Assembly (NCBI GenBank): GCA_031119205.1
Contig: JAVHYF010000013.1
Coordinates: 55,109-112,908 of the forward strand
Direction: 5' to 3'
Source of the DNA: Moraxellaceae bacterium
GTDB lineage: Bacteria; Pseudomonadota; Gammaproteobacteria; Burkholderiales; Rhodocyclaceae
DNA length: 57,800 nt
A program made the translations under genes and the position numbers. Of this stretch, positions 25,403 through 34,643 are shown in pieces. Each line of letters begins with the position of its first letter. Positions within the stretch are counted from its first letter, which is position 1. The notes under the pieces are model-generated. The model worked only from the letters and a program-made list of their open reading frames with translations. It had not been told where the DNA came from and did not search any database.

Positions 25403-25669
25403 TCAGTGCCCCCGCCCTACGCTGCGGAACGCTGCCGCGTAAGGAAAGACGAAGAGACAGACCATCACGACATGCAGCGCCACGAAGAAACCGACCATGG
25501 GTCGCAAGGCCGCGACCCATGCCGCCAGGCCAGCCACCAGCAGCAGGCTGCCGGCGGCCCGCAATGGCGTGCGCGGAAGGGGCCGCGCACGCCATTTCTG
25601 ATGCGGGCTGGCAAGGTAGATGTTGGCGCAACCGAGAACGGTCAGCGCCAGTGCCAGAGACACGATCAT
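25403..25669 (-). CDS. Small membrane protein of iron module 2 (DUF3325-like position)
   Basis: 88 residues, about three hydrophobic segments (MIVSLALALTVLGCANIYLA, LLLVAGLAAWVAAL, FVALHVVMVCLFVFPYAAAF). Not recognised as a named family, though length and topology resemble DUF3325 proteins. ATG 25669 is chosen; an in-frame TTG at 25690 would lie inside the upstream repeat element. Neither start has a good ribosome-binding site. Confidence 0.65.
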   Translation of the reverse strand: MIVSLALALTVLGCANIYLASPHQKWRARPLPRTPLRAAGSLLLVAGLAAWVAALRPMVGFFVALHVVMVCLFVFPYAAAFRSVGRGH

Positions 25670-25683
25670 GGGCTTTTGAAGCT

Positions 25684-25793
25684 GTAACAAAATGGAGTGA
25701 AGCGTAGCGAAACGGTCCTGGCTAGGCGCGCCGACGAAGACAGTACATTTAGTACGGCGAGGAGGAGCAACAACGCCAGGACCATTTTGTTAC
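25684..25793. repeat. Long imperfect palindromic intergenic element (REP-like)
   Basis: Outer arms GTAACAAAATGG (25684-25695) and CCATTTTGTTAC (25782-25793) pair perfectly. GGTCCTGGC (25714-25722) pairs with GCCAGGACC (25775-25783). The right arm is continuous, whereas the left arm carries about 20 extra bases, 25696-25715. The centre has GTAC-ATTTA-GTAC. It lies between the receptor-2 gene and the small membrane gene. The layout suggests a chromosomal REP/BIME-type element; I saw no second copy in the window. Confidence 0.7.
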
Positions 25794-25799
25794 GGCTTC

Positions 25800-28355
25800 T
25801 CAGAAGGCGAATGTCGCCGACAGACGATAGGTCCGCGGCGCGCCTAACTGGACGTACCTGAAGTTCGCACTCGCCCAGTAGTCCTTGTCGAACAGGTTGT
25901 CGATATTGAAGCGGATCGTGGTCGGCTTGTTGTTCCAGGGAGAGTTCAGGACATAACGTGCGCCGAGATCGAACAGGGTCCATGAAGGAATCTTCAGGTC
26001 ATCGTTGGAGCTGCTGACCACCTGATCGCCGGTGTAGGTAATGCGACCGCTCAGCGTCAGGCCTTGCAGGAACGGCGTATCCCATTCACCACTGATCACA
26101 CTCCGGATGGCGGGGACACCCGCCTCCCTGTTGCCGTCATAGAGGCCGCCCTGGGTCTTCGTCTGGATGCCATCCAGCAGGGTGACGCCACCCATCATGC
26201 GAACCCCGCGCGTGGGCTCACCATAGGCATTCAGCTCGACACCGCGGTTACGCAGCTCGCCGTTGAGGGCGAGTGTCGGCAGCCCGCCGGCCGGATTGCT
26301 GACGGAAATGGTGTTGGGCTGGGCGATCTGGAACACCGCCAGCGTAGTCGTCACGGTGCCCGAATCGAACTTGGCACCCGCTTCGTACTGCTTGCTGACG
26401 TAGGGCGAGAACACCTCGCCCGCATTCGCGTATGAGGTGCCGACGATGGTGCCGGCCTGGAGCGCTTCGATGTAGTTGGCATAGAGCGACACGTTCGCCT
26501 GCCACGGCTTGACGACCAGCGCCACAGCAGGTGTCCACGCATCACTTTCGTAGCCGGAAGTCCTGGCACCGGTCGTCGTATTGAAGCTGCCGGTTTCCAC
26601 CTCCTGGCGACGAACGCCCAGGGTGAGCTGGAAGCGCTTGTCGAGGGTCGACAAGGTGTCGGCGATGCCAATACTGGAGACGCGGGTTTCGCCTGTTTTC
26701 CGCGGATCACCGGGATCGGGAACGGACTGTTCGGGGCCGAAGACCGGGTTGTAGAGGTTCGTGGTGTAGTTGTAGGGCCTGACCTGTCTTGCCGCCTCCT
26801 TCGTTTCCGTTTCGGTCTGCGACAGGTTCAGGTTGAAGGCGTGCGCCACCGGCCCGGTCACTGCCGCCGCCCTCAGGCCGCCCTGCACGGATAGCACCTC
26901 GTAGCCGAAATTCGTGTGCTCGAGGTAATTCCATCCGAAAGTTCCGTCCGCTGCGCGCAGCGTCGGCTGGCTCGGGCCGATGAGCGAGAAATCCAGCTTC
27001 TGCTTGCCGACGGCGGCATAGACCGCGACATCGTCGGTCACGTCCACTTCGCCCCGCAGCATCGCCAGCGACAAGGTGCTGGGTTGGCTGCTCCATTCGG
27101 GGTTGAGGTTGGTTCCGCCGTCGGGCGCCTCGGGAACGAACACGTAACCACCGCCGACGCCGCTGACGACGAGCTGCTGGACGTTCTGGGGGTTGGAGTC
27201 GTTCGACTGCTGCACGACGTCAGCAGACACCCGCACGCGCCTGTCGCGATAGTCCAGATTGAGCGCCGCCGATCCCACTTCGGCCGAGGTCGGTTCAACC
27301 GATGTTTCGCCGTTGCGATACGCGCCGTTGAAGCGGACGCCGAACTGGTTGTCCGTGCCGAAGCGACGGCCGACATCGACGTGAGCGCCCAGCTGCGAGC
27401 GGGAGGCAAACGCCGCAGTCAGCTCGGTCAGCGGCTCGTCGCCGGCCTGCTTCGTGACGAGGTTGTACGAGCCGCCGATACCGCCCGCGCCGGATGCCGC
27501 CATGCCGTTGAGCAAAGCACTCGGCCCCCTGAGCACCTCGACGCGCTCGATGTAGTCCATGTCCGGTGCACGCAGCGGAGACATGCCAGCCAGCCCGTTC
27601 AGCGTGCCGAAGCCGGATGCCAGGGTGTTCGTGAAGCCCCGGACAGTGATGGAGCCGTCTTCGTCGCTCGCGCTGTTCTGCTTGGTCAGGATGGACGGGT
27701 CATTCAACAGGACTTCCTGGACGGTCTGCGCCTGCTGGTTCCTGATCGTCTGGTTCGTGTAGCTGGTCTGGCTGAACGGCGTGTCCATCACGTCCTTGTT
27801 GCCCAGCATTCCGACCTGACCGCCGCGCGCGATCTGTCCGCCCGCATAGGGCTTCGGCAATTCGCCTGGAATATCCGCGCTCGCGGTCACCTTGACGGCC
27901 GGCAGCATTTGCTCGTTCACCGCTGCGGCGGCCGACGTATCCACCCGCAGCACATACCCGCCGTTGTCCAGTCGCACGGCCTGCAGGCCGCTGCCCGACA
28001 GCAACGCAACCAGCGCTTGCTCCGGGGTGTAAGCGCCGTCGATGCCGCGCGTGCTCCGGCCATCGGTCTGATCGGCCGTGAAGCTCAGCAGCAGGTTGGC
28101 CGAACTGGCCAGGCTGCGCAGGGCCGGCGCCAGCGGGCCGGCAGGAATGCTGAACCGTTGCGCCGTGGCCTGCGACTGGCCGGTAGCCGGCGCCTGCGCG
28201 CGTGCCGGTTGTGCCAGCCCCAGGCTACCCGCCCCCAGCGCCATCCACACCGCGGTGGTGACGGCCGCCAGCGGCAGCCCCTTGCCTGCGTTGTGTTGTC
28301 CGGCACTGACGGCCGCTTGCGCCGCGCCACGCGACCGCTTGATGTTGATGCTCAT
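25800..28355 (-). CDS. TonB-dependent siderophore receptor with STN domain, module 2
   Basis: 851 residues. The signal peptide ends near QPARAQA. The STN domain follows (QRFSIPAGPLAPALRSLASS to YVLRVD, about residues 66-140). The plug comes next (DTPFSQTSYTNQTIRNQQA, SITVRGFTNT, RVEVLRGPSALLNGMAASG) and then a beta-barrel ending in Phe (LSATFAF). It imports an unidentified ferric siderophore and signals to FecR at 28545. ATG 28355 is used; a GTG 13 codons upstream is possible. Confidence 0.95.
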   Translation of the reverse strand: MSINIKRSRGAAQAAVSAGQHNAGKGLPLAAVTTAVWMALGAGSLGLAQPARAQAPATGQSQATAQRFSIPAGPLAPALRSLASSANLLLSFTADQTDGRSTRGIDGAYTPEQALVALLSGSGLQAVRLDNGGYVLRVDTSAAAAVNEQMLPAVKVTASADIPGELPKPYAGGQIARGGQVGMLGNKDVMDTPFSQTSYTNQTIRNQQAQTVQEVLLNDPSILTKQNSASDEDGSITVRGFTNTLASGFGTLNGLAGMSPLRAPDMDYIERVEVLRGPSALLNGMAASGAGGIGGSYNLVTKQAGDEPLTELTAAFASRSQLGAHVDVGRRFGTDNQFGVRFNGAYRNGETSVEPTSAEVGSAALNLDYRDRRVRVSADVVQQSNDSNPQNVQQLVVSGVGGGYVFVPEAPDGGTNLNPEWSSQPSTLSLAMLRGEVDVTDDVAVYAAVGKQKLDFSLIGPSQPTLRAADGTFGWNYLEHTNFGYEVLSVQGGLRAAAVTGPVAHAFNLNLSQTETETKEAARQVRPYNYTTNLYNPVFGPEQSVPDPGDPRKTGETRVSSIGIADTLSTLDKRFQLTLGVRRQEVETGSFNTTTGARTSGYESDAWTPAVALVVKPWQANVSLYANYIEALQAGTIVGTSYANAGEVFSPYVSKQYEAGAKFDSGTVTTTLAVFQIAQPNTISVSNPAGGLPTLALNGELRNRGVELNAYGEPTRGVRMMGGVTLLDGIQTKTQGGLYDGNREAGVPAIRSVISGEWDTPFLQGLTLSGRITYTGDQVVSSSNDDLKIPSWTLFDLGARYVLNSPWNNKPTTIRFNIDNLFDKDYWASANFRYVQLGAPRTYRLSATFAF

Positions 28356-28430
28356 GGTGACCCCGTGAATGAGTTGTTTCTGTGATGCCTTCACCGGGTA
28401 GGTGGCGCGAGAAAAGAAATCGGGCAGTCC

Positions 28431-28450
28431 AACCCTGAAAAATTTTCTCC
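28431..28450 (-). promoter_or_regulatory. Candidate ECF-sigma promoter element before receptor 2
   Basis: Minus-strand GGAGAAAATTTTTCAGGGTT, about 75 bases before the receptor ATG. Counterpart of the element at 21661-21680. Confidence 0.4.
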
Positions 28451-28544
28451 ACGCCGGGGAAACACAGACGCAACGGGCGGTGGCACACGCGGCCTGTACG
28501 GCGCAAACGCAGAACGGCAGGACTGCCTGCGGTCAGGTGTGCCG

Positions 28545-29591
28545 CTAGGAGCCCGCTGCTTCGACCGTCACCCAGTACCGCGTGCGGCTCAGCACCGTCA
28601 CGGGGAGTACGTTGGGCAAGGTGGAGAGGGCGCGATTGGTGTCCGACAGGGGAAAGACACCGGACAGGCGTAGGTCCGCCACGTCGGGCGAACAGCGCAG
28701 CAGGCCAGGGCGGTAGCGCCCCAGTTCGGTGAGGAAGTCGCCCAGGCGCATCTCGTCGGCGACGATCTGGCCGCGCGTCCACGCACTGGCCTGTTCGGTG
28801 AGCGGCGTGGGCGTGTCGATGCGGTAGCGACCGAACCTGGCCTGCTCACCCGCCTGCAGCACGCGCGTCTGCCCCAGCCCAGCCTGCGGGCTGATCTCGA
28901 CCGCACTCTGCAACACGCTGACCAGCGTCTGCTCGCCGTGCTGACGCACGATGAAGCGGGTGCCCAGGGCGCGCACCCTGCCCTGCGCAGTTTCGACGAT
29001 GAAGGGCCGCTCGTCCCTGCGGCCACGCGCCGCGTGGGCGGTGACGACCATCACCTCCCCGGCCACCAGCCTCACAAGGCGCTGCTCGCCGTCGAAACGT
29101 ACGTCGATGGCGCTGCCCGTGTTGAGGAGGATCTCGCTGCCGTCGTCCAGGGCGATGTGGCGGCGCTCGCCAGTCGCCGTGCGGTAGTCCGCGGCAACCT
29201 GCTGCCAGGTCTGCGTGCGACTGGCCAGCAAGCCACTCCCGCCCAGTGCTCCGACCCAGCACAGCGCGCGCAAGGCATTGCGACGGGAGGGATTCGCAAC
29301 GGCCGGCCCGGCCGCGTCCCGACGTGCGAAGGGCGACAGGGCCTGGTAGGCCGCCGCCGGTTGCAGGCCCTTGATGCGGCCACACACGGCCTCGATATGC
29401 TGCCAGGCGCGGTCGTGGTCAGGATGGGCCTGTCGCCAGCGCTCGAAGCGCTCGCGCTGCTCGGCCGTAGCGTCCTCCGCCATCAGCGTGGTGAGCCATT
29501 GCGCCGCTGCGTCCGCGACGGCTTCCGCCAGCGGCAGGCCGCCCGCGAGCGGCACACGCTGCACGGCGGTCTGGGTGGAAGCGCGTGGCAT
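28545..29591 (-). CDS. FecR-like anti-sigma/sigma regulator, module 2
   Basis: 348 residues. The N-terminal segment (AAAQWLTTLMAEDATAEQRE, FERWRQAHPDHDRAWQHIE) precedes a membrane helix near 120. The FecR domain follows (DDGSEILLNTGSAIDVRFD, ALGTRFIVRQHGEQT), then a C-terminal STN-like portion (LTELGRYRPGLLRCSPDV). It transmits the receptor signal to the sigma factor upstream. ATG 29591 lies 11 bases after the sigma stop. Confidence 0.93.
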   Translation of the reverse strand: MPRASTQTAVQRVPLAGGLPLAEAVADAAAQWLTTLMAEDATAEQRERFERWRQAHPDHDRAWQHIEAVCGRIKGLQPAAAYQALSPFARRDAAGPAVANPSRRNALRALCWVGALGGSGLLASRTQTWQQVAADYRTATGERRHIALDDGSEILLNTGSAIDVRFDGEQRLVRLVAGEVMVVTAHAARGRRDERPFIVETAQGRVRALGTRFIVRQHGEQTLVSVLQSAVEISPQAGLGQTRVLQAGEQARFGRYRIDTPTPLTEQASAWTRGQIVADEMRLGDFLTELGRYRPGLLRCSPDVADLRLSGVFPLSDTNRALSTLPNVLPVTVLSRTRYWVTVEAAGS

Positions 29592-29602
29592 GCGACCGGA
29601 CC

Positions 29603-30115
29603 TCAGGCCGCCAGCGCGAACAGACAATGCCGGTTCGCGCGTGTCAGGTATTGCTTCACCGAGCTGGCGGAGACACCAAGACGCTCGGCAATCTGCGCAT
29701 AGCTCAACTCGTCCAGATGAGCGAGCAGGAAGGCTTCCTTCACCTTGGGCGGCAGGCCGTCGAGGGCCTGATCCACCTGCCGCAGTGCTTCCAGCGCAAG
29801 GTGCTGCACTTCGGGCGAAGGCGCCACGGCTTCCGGCAAGGTCGCAAGCAGCTCGAGGTAGGCCTCTTCCAGCAACTGGCGACGATGGCGGTGGATCATC
29901 AGCCGCTTGGCCAACGTGGCGAGAAAGGGGCGCGGCTGCTGGATGTCGTGCGCGGCACCGCCCTCGATGACACTGACGAAAGTGTCCTGCGCCAGATCGG
30001 CAGCGACGAAGGCATCGCCCCCCAGCTTGCGCCTGAGCCAGCCGACCAGCCAGCCGTGGTGCGCGCTGTACAGCGCATGGACGTCGTTATGCGAATGAAA
30101 CCCGGCGGCCGACAC
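29603..30115 (-). CDS. ECF sigma factor, FecI type, module 2
   Basis: 170 residues. Region 2 (HNDVHALYSAHHGWLVGWL, DLAQDTFVSV) and region 4 (KEAFLLAHLDELSYAQIAERLGVSASSVKQYLTRA, in pieces) are clear. Start GTG 30115 is supported by GGGAGG upstream and by the aligned start of the paralogue at 23304 (both begin SAA). An alternative GTG at 30136 has no good ribosome-binding site. A Fur-like site lies upstream. Confidence 0.92.
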   Translation of the reverse strand: MSAAGFHSHNDVHALYSAHHGWLVGWLRRKLGGDAFVAADLAQDTFVSVIEGGAAHDIQQPRPFLATLAKRLMIHRHRRQLLEEAYLELLATLPEAVAPSPEVQHLALEALRQVDQALDGLPPKVKEAFLLAHLDELSYAQIAERLGVSASSVKQYLTRANRHCLFALAA

Positions 30116-30155
30116 GGCGCCCTCCCTGCCGATCACTCGATGGCGACCGCTCTTC

Positions 30156-30180
30156 GTTAATGAGAACCACTCTCATCTTA
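30156..30180 (-). promoter_or_regulatory. Fur-box-like site before sigma gene 2
   Basis: Contains TGAGAACCACTCTCA (30161-30175). By hand 14 of 19 bases of the E. coli Fur consensus match over 30156-30174. Mirrors the site before sigma gene 1. Confidence 0.72.
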
Positions 30181-30241
30181 ACGCATCTTAACGAATCGCT
30201 GCCACGAACACCATCGGGCGACACGGCCCGCCGCCGCGCCT

Positions 30242-31513
30242 TCAGGCTAGCAAACCACCCCCGCGATGCTCGGACGGCAAGCCGAAGAGCTCGCCGCACA
30301 CTTCCGCCGCCGCGCCGCTCACCGCGTCCGGCACGAACACGAAGAAACGCCACAGGCCAGCGTAGCGGTCCTGCAGCGCCTGGATCTCTGCGTGCGCCTC
30401 GTCGTGAGGGTCGTTCAGGAAGGCCAGGCCGCGGCTGATCTCCACCGGCACGGCGGCCTCTTTCATGACGGTGAGGGCCGGGCAGTACAGCACCACGTCC
30501 TCGAAAGACACGCCCAGCGAACCAGCGATCTGCCGCTCCAGGCGCGCACGTTCGCTGCGGTCGTGGTGCATGCGCGCCACCCACTGCGCGCGCTGCGCGT
30601 CCGGCACGCTGCGTGCCGACACCACGTAGCCACGCTTGAGCAGATCGCGTGACTGGAGCTTGCGTGCCAGCGACGACGCCCCCGCGACACCGCTGTGGAT
30701 CAGGCGGTCGAGCAGGGTCCAGTCGTTGAGCTCCAGCAGGTCGCCCTCGCCCAGCACGCCGCGGTCGACCGCCTGCTCCACCGCCTTGGAAATCATCGCG
30801 CCGGCCACCACCTTGGTGTGGTGGTAGTACACCCGCTCGGTCAGGAAGTAACGCAGGCGCAGCACGCGGAGGATCTCGGAGCGGGCGTCCGGGCGATCCA
30901 TGCCGTGCTTGACCAGGCGCACCACGAGGCGGTCATCGCGGATCGCGAAGGCGCGGAAGATGCGGTCGTCGTAGTCGTGCGACAGGCCGGCGAAGAAGCT
31001 GTCGCGGCGCAGGTAGTCGAGCAGATCGGCGTCGATCGCACCGGACACCATGTCCTGCATCCAGCGCGGCGACACCAGCGGCCCGGCGCCCAGCAGGCCG
31101 GCGACGATCTCGCGCAGGCCGAAGCGCGCCAGCGCCTCGCCCAGCTCGCCGGCCAGCAGAGCTCCGAGACGCGAGCCCTTGTCGTGGCGCGCGAACAGGC
31201 GTCGCTCGTCCTCCAGCGTGTGGCCGAAAGGCACATGGGTGACGTCATGCAGCAGGGCGGCCGCGCCGACGGCGGCTTCCTGTTCCGCCGACACTGCGCA
31301 ACCGGCACGGCGAAGGCCTTCCACCATGCGGTGCGCCACGGTGCACACGCCGATGGAGTGATCGAAGCGCGTATGCAGCGCACCGGGATACACGAGGTAA
31401 GCCGTGCCGAGCTGCTTCACGCCACGCAGACGCTGCATCACCGGCAGGTCGAGCAAGGTGGTTTCGAGCGCGCTCAGCTCGATGTCGCCATGGATGGGGT
31501 CGCGCAGCAGCAT
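30242..31513 (-). CDS. HD-domain phosphohydrolase (dGTPase/SAMHD1-like)
   Basis: 423 residues. The N-terminus reads RDPIHGDIEL, then HTRFDHSIGVC and LLHDVTHVPFGHTLEDE: the split H...HD...D metal site of dNTP triphosphohydrolase-like HD proteins. LDYLRRDSFFAGL is also typical. It probably cleaves nucleotides using divalent metal in the cytoplasm; substrate not testable here. ATG 31513 is chosen because RDPIHG normally lies within a few residues of the start; an upstream in-frame start at 31585 adds 24 residues without similarity. Confidence 0.88.
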   Translation of the reverse strand: MLLRDPIHGDIELSALETTLLDLPVMQRLRGVKQLGTAYLVYPGALHTRFDHSIGVCTVAHRMVEGLRRAGCAVSAEQEAAVGAAALLHDVTHVPFGHTLEDERRLFARHDKGSRLGALLAGELGEALARFGLREIVAGLLGAGPLVSPRWMQDMVSGAIDADLLDYLRRDSFFAGLSHDYDDRIFRAFAIRDDRLVVRLVKHGMDRPDARSEILRVLRLRYFLTERVYYHHTKVVAGAMISKAVEQAVDRGVLGEGDLLELNDWTLLDRLIHSGVAGASSLARKLQSRDLLKRGYVVSARSVPDAQRAQWVARMHHDRSERARLERQIAGSLGVSFEDVVLYCPALTVMKEAAVPVEISRGLAFLNDPHDEAHAEIQALQDRYAGLWRFFVFVPDAVSGAAAEVCGELFGLPSEHRGGGLLA

Positions 31514-31775
31514 GAAAGGACTTCCGGAGGGGCAAGCAGGAACGAGGGATTGCAGCGCGAGGCGCAGCGGCCGGCCGACCGTCACCCCTTCACCGCATTG
31601 CGCCCACTATACCGCCGTACCGTTTTGCGCCAGGGCGGGCGCCGGCCGGCAGCCCACGGCAGGCATTCTTGACCTGGCATCAGGCATGCGCGCACAGATT
31701 CCCCTTCGCCCGGCGTTCGCGGTAAATTCCGCCCTCCCGGTGTCACAACGCCAGCTTTTCGCAAAGGATGAGATC

Positions 31776-32579
31776 TTGACCTCCACCCAGACCACCACCC
31801 CGCCGAACGACATTGCAGAGAAGTTCACCGCCGCACGTGCCGCCGGCCGCGCAATCGACCAGTTCCCGGGTGCGGTGCCCACCAGTCTGGATGCGGCCTA
31901 CGCCGTGCAACTGGCGGCCATTGCGCGCTGGCCCGATCCCATCAAGGGCTGGAAGGTCGCCCGCGTGAACCCGGCCTTTGCCGCGCAGTTCCCCGCCGAG
32001 CGTCTGATCGGACCGGCCTTCGCCCCCAACGTGCATCACGTCGAACAAGGCGGCGCAGCGACCTGCCCGGTGTTCGAAGGCGGCTTCGCAGCCGTCGAGG
32101 CAGAAGTCGTCATCGTTGTGGCGGCAGACTCGCCCGCCGGCAAGAAGGACTGGACCGCTGACACCGTCGCCCCGCTGGTGAAGTCCATGCACATCGGCGT
32201 CGAAGTGGCGAGCAGCCCGCTGGCCACGCTCAACGACCTGGGCCCGGGCGCCGTCATCTCCGACTTCGGCAACAACTGGGGTGTCGTCGTCGGCAAGGAA
32301 ATCGCCAACTGGCGCGAACTGGAAACCATCGATGTCGAGACCTTCATCGACGGCAAGTCGGTCGGCACCGGCAAGGTTTCCATCAAGCCCGGCCCGCTGG
32401 GCGCACTGGCCTTCACGCTGAACAAGCGCGCCGAGCAAGGCGAGATCCTGCGTGCAGGTGACGTCATCTCCACCGGCATGATCACCGGCGTGCACGACAT
32501 CGTCGCCGGCCAGCAATCGCGCCACGTCTTCGCCGGCGTCGGCGAAGTGGAAGTGAAGATCACGCGCGCTGGCGCGTAA
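31776..32579 (+). CDS. 2-keto-4-pentenoate hydratase / FAH-family protein
   Basis: 267 residues, matching the usual length of 2-keto-4-pentenoate hydratases. Conserved pieces are IKGWKVARVNP, EAEVVIVVA, PLVKSMHIGVEVASS, ISDFGNNWGVVVG and GDVISTGMITGVHDI. These enzymes hydrate 2-hydroxypentadienoates late in aromatic meta-cleavage, or act as decarboxylases of related acids. No other aromatic-degradation gene is nearby, so the substrate is open. TTG at 31776 is the likely start: AAAGGA lies 8 bases upstream and no in-frame ATG is better. Confidence 0.87.
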   Translation: MTSTQTTTPPNDIAEKFTAARAAGRAIDQFPGAVPTSLDAAYAVQLAAIARWPDPIKGWKVARVNPAFAAQFPAERLIGPAFAPNVHHVEQGGAATCPVFEGGFAAVEAEVVIVVAADSPAGKKDWTADTVAPLVKSMHIGVEVASSPLATLNDLGPGAVISDFGNNWGVVVGKEIANWRELETIDVETFIDGKSVGTGKVSIKPGPLGALAFTLNKRAEQGEILRAGDVISTGMITGVHDIVAGQQSRHVFAGVGEVEVKITRAGA

Positions 32580-32636
32580 TCACCGGCGCATCACCACGGC
32601 GGGGCACGCCAGGCGCGCTGCCCCGTCGCTTGCCGG

Positions 32637-34631
32637 TCAGGTAAGTACGCCGTCGGCCTCGTCGCGGTAGGTCGCGGCAATCGTGACGATGCGCTCTTCG
32701 ATGCTGAAGAAGGTGTCGAGGACGTCCGGATCGAAAATCCGGCCGCGCTGTTGCCGCATCATGTCCATCGCCTGGGCGTGCGGGAACGGTTCCTTGTAGC
32801 AGCGACGGCTGATCAGCGCGTCGTACACATCCGCCACGGTCATGATGCGCGCGCTCAGCGGAATGGCTTCGCCGGCCAGGCCTTGCGGGTAGCCCGTGCC
32901 GTCCCATTTCTCGTGGTGGCCATAGGCGATCTCGGCTGCAATCCGCAGGAAATTCTCGCCTTCGATACGGTCCGCCGCGCTGTGGATGATGGCGCGCCCG
33001 TACTCCGCGTGCTTCTTCATCTCCACGAACTCGGCCTCGGTCAGCTTGCCGGGTTTGAGCAGGATGTGGTCCGGCACACCCACCTTGCCGATGTCATGCA
33101 GGGGTGCGGATGCGAAGAGCAGCCCGATGTACTCCGGCGTAAGGATATCGAGGTGCCTGCCGTTGTCGCGCAGCGTCTCGGCAATCGCCCGCACGTAGTG
33201 CTGGGTGCGCTTGATGTGCGCGCCGGTTTCCGGGTCACGCGTTTCCGCCACGGCGGCCATCGAAACCATCGCGACCTGCTGGGCATTGGCCAGCTTGCGG
33301 AACCATGCATTGGCCCGCTGCCTTTCCATCGCAAAACGCGCGGTCGTGAACAGCACGAACAGCGTCGCCGCGACCAGGACAGGAAAAGCCGGCGACAGGA
33401 ACAGACCCGCGCTGATGAACGCAAGCGCTGAGAAACCCAGCACCAGCGAGACGATTGCCACGGACCCCGCGCACAAACGCAGCGGATCGCGGAGTACGAC
33501 GAACAAGCCGCTGACGCAGAGACCGACCAGCAGACAGATCGCGACAAGTGCGGCGCCCGCCCATGACGGCTGGCGGATGAAGGCGCCGGTGGCGAAGTTG
33601 TCCACCAGCGCAGCCTGGACCCTGAGGCCGGGGAACTGCGCGTCGAAGATGGTGCTGTGCAGGTCGTTCAGCCCCGCGGCGGACGAGCCGATGAACACCA
33701 TCTTGCCGCGCACCTGTTCCGGCGCCAGACCATTGTTGAGTACATCCACCGCCGGAATCGACGGATACAGCGCTGGCGTCCCGCGCAGGCGCAACAGCGC
33801 GAAGCCCTTCTCATCGACAGGAATGGCGTGCTCGCCCACGCGGATCAGCGGCCCGTGACGATCCTGCTCGATGCGCGCGGCGGCCACCCCCTGCGCGCGC
33901 ATGAAGGTCGCCAGCGAAAGATGCGGATAGATGACGCCGGCGTGCTGGATCAGCAGCGGCACCCTGCGCAGGATGCCGTCACTGTCCGCCTGGGTGTTCA
34001 GGAACCCACTGAACTTCATCTTCGACGCGAGCTCGGGCGTGTTGTCCAGCATCCCCTGCGCGTCGTGCAGCTTCAGCAGATCGGTGCGCCCGCTGAAGCT
34101 GAACTCCGGGCGCGGGTCGGCCGCCTTGCTAACGTGGTCGAAGTAGAAGAAGCGTGCGCCTACTGCGCCGGTCTTCTCCAGGACCTCCGCAAGGTAGCCA
34201 TCGTTGTCGTGCAGGCCGTTGGCACCGACGACCGATATGTCCAGCCCGAAGTCCTGCTTGTAGGCCTTCTGGATGTTCTTGAGGGAGGTGCGATCCGGTT
34301 CAGCGAACAGGATGTCCAGGCCGATGGCGGCAGGCTGTACCGCTGCCACGCCGTCGATCAGCGCGGCGATGCGGTAGCGCGGCCAGGGCCACTGGCCGAC
34401 CGCAGCCAGGCTGACGTCGTCGACGTCGATGACGAGCGCCCGTTGTAATGCCTGCCCCGGCGCCGACAGCCTGGTGTATGCATCGAGGAAAAGATTGTCG
34501 AGGCGGCTGGCAATGCCACCACCGCACAGCGAGGCCAGCCCCAGCAGCAGCGAGACGAGCACGCCGGCGCCAAGCATCCAGAGTTTCCAGCGCGCCGATA
34601 GATGGCCGGTCAGACCCTTGGGAGGACGCAC
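32637..34631 (-). CDS. CHASE2 sensor with HD-GYP c-di-GMP phosphodiesterase domain
   Basis: 664 residues. One N-terminal membrane helix (about 15-38) leads to a periplasmic CHASE2 domain (about 40-330: VIDVDDVSLAAVGQWPWPR, IGLDILFAEPD, VFIGSSAAGLNDLHST), then about three membrane helices (340-425). The HD-GYP domain (about 450-640) is intact, with HDIGKVGVPDH near 512 and HHEKWDGTGYP near 570. It should degrade cyclic-di-GMP in response to a periplasmic cue. Start is GTG 34631, 11 bases after the OmpA-like gene; Met19 is a less likely alternative. Operon with OmpA-like and FecR-domain proteins. Confidence 0.9.
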   Translation of the reverse strand: MRPPKGLTGHLSARWKLWMLGAGVLVSLLLGLASLCGGGIASRLDNLFLDAYTRLSAPGQALQRALVIDVDDVSLAAVGQWPWPRYRIAALIDGVAAVQPAAIGLDILFAEPDRTSLKNIQKAYKQDFGLDISVVGANGLHDNDGYLAEVLEKTGAVGARFFYFDHVSKAADPRPEFSFSGRTDLLKLHDAQGMLDNTPELASKMKFSGFLNTQADSDGILRRVPLLIQHAGVIYPHLSLATFMRAQGVAAARIEQDRHGPLIRVGEHAIPVDEKGFALLRLRGTPALYPSIPAVDVLNNGLAPEQVRGKMVFIGSSAAGLNDLHSTIFDAQFPGLRVQAALVDNFATGAFIRQPSWAGAALVAICLLVGLCVSGLFVVLRDPLRLCAGSVAIVSLVLGFSALAFISAGLFLSPAFPVLVAATLFVLFTTARFAMERQRANAWFRKLANAQQVAMVSMAAVAETRDPETGAHIKRTQHYVRAIAETLRDNGRHLDILTPEYIGLLFASAPLHDIGKVGVPDHILLKPGKLTEAEFVEMKKHAEYGRAIIHSAADRIEGENFLRIAAEIAYGHHEKWDGTGYPQGLAGEAIPLSARIMTVADVYDALISRRCYKEPFPHAQAMDMMRQQRGRIFDPDVLDTFFSIEERIVTIAATYRDEADGVLT

Positions 34632-34643
34632 GCGCTCAGCCCG

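Noticed and set aside
26916-28385. Plus-strand open frame of 489 codons
   Set aside because: Antisense to the receptor-2 gene, which has plug and STN motifs in the right order.
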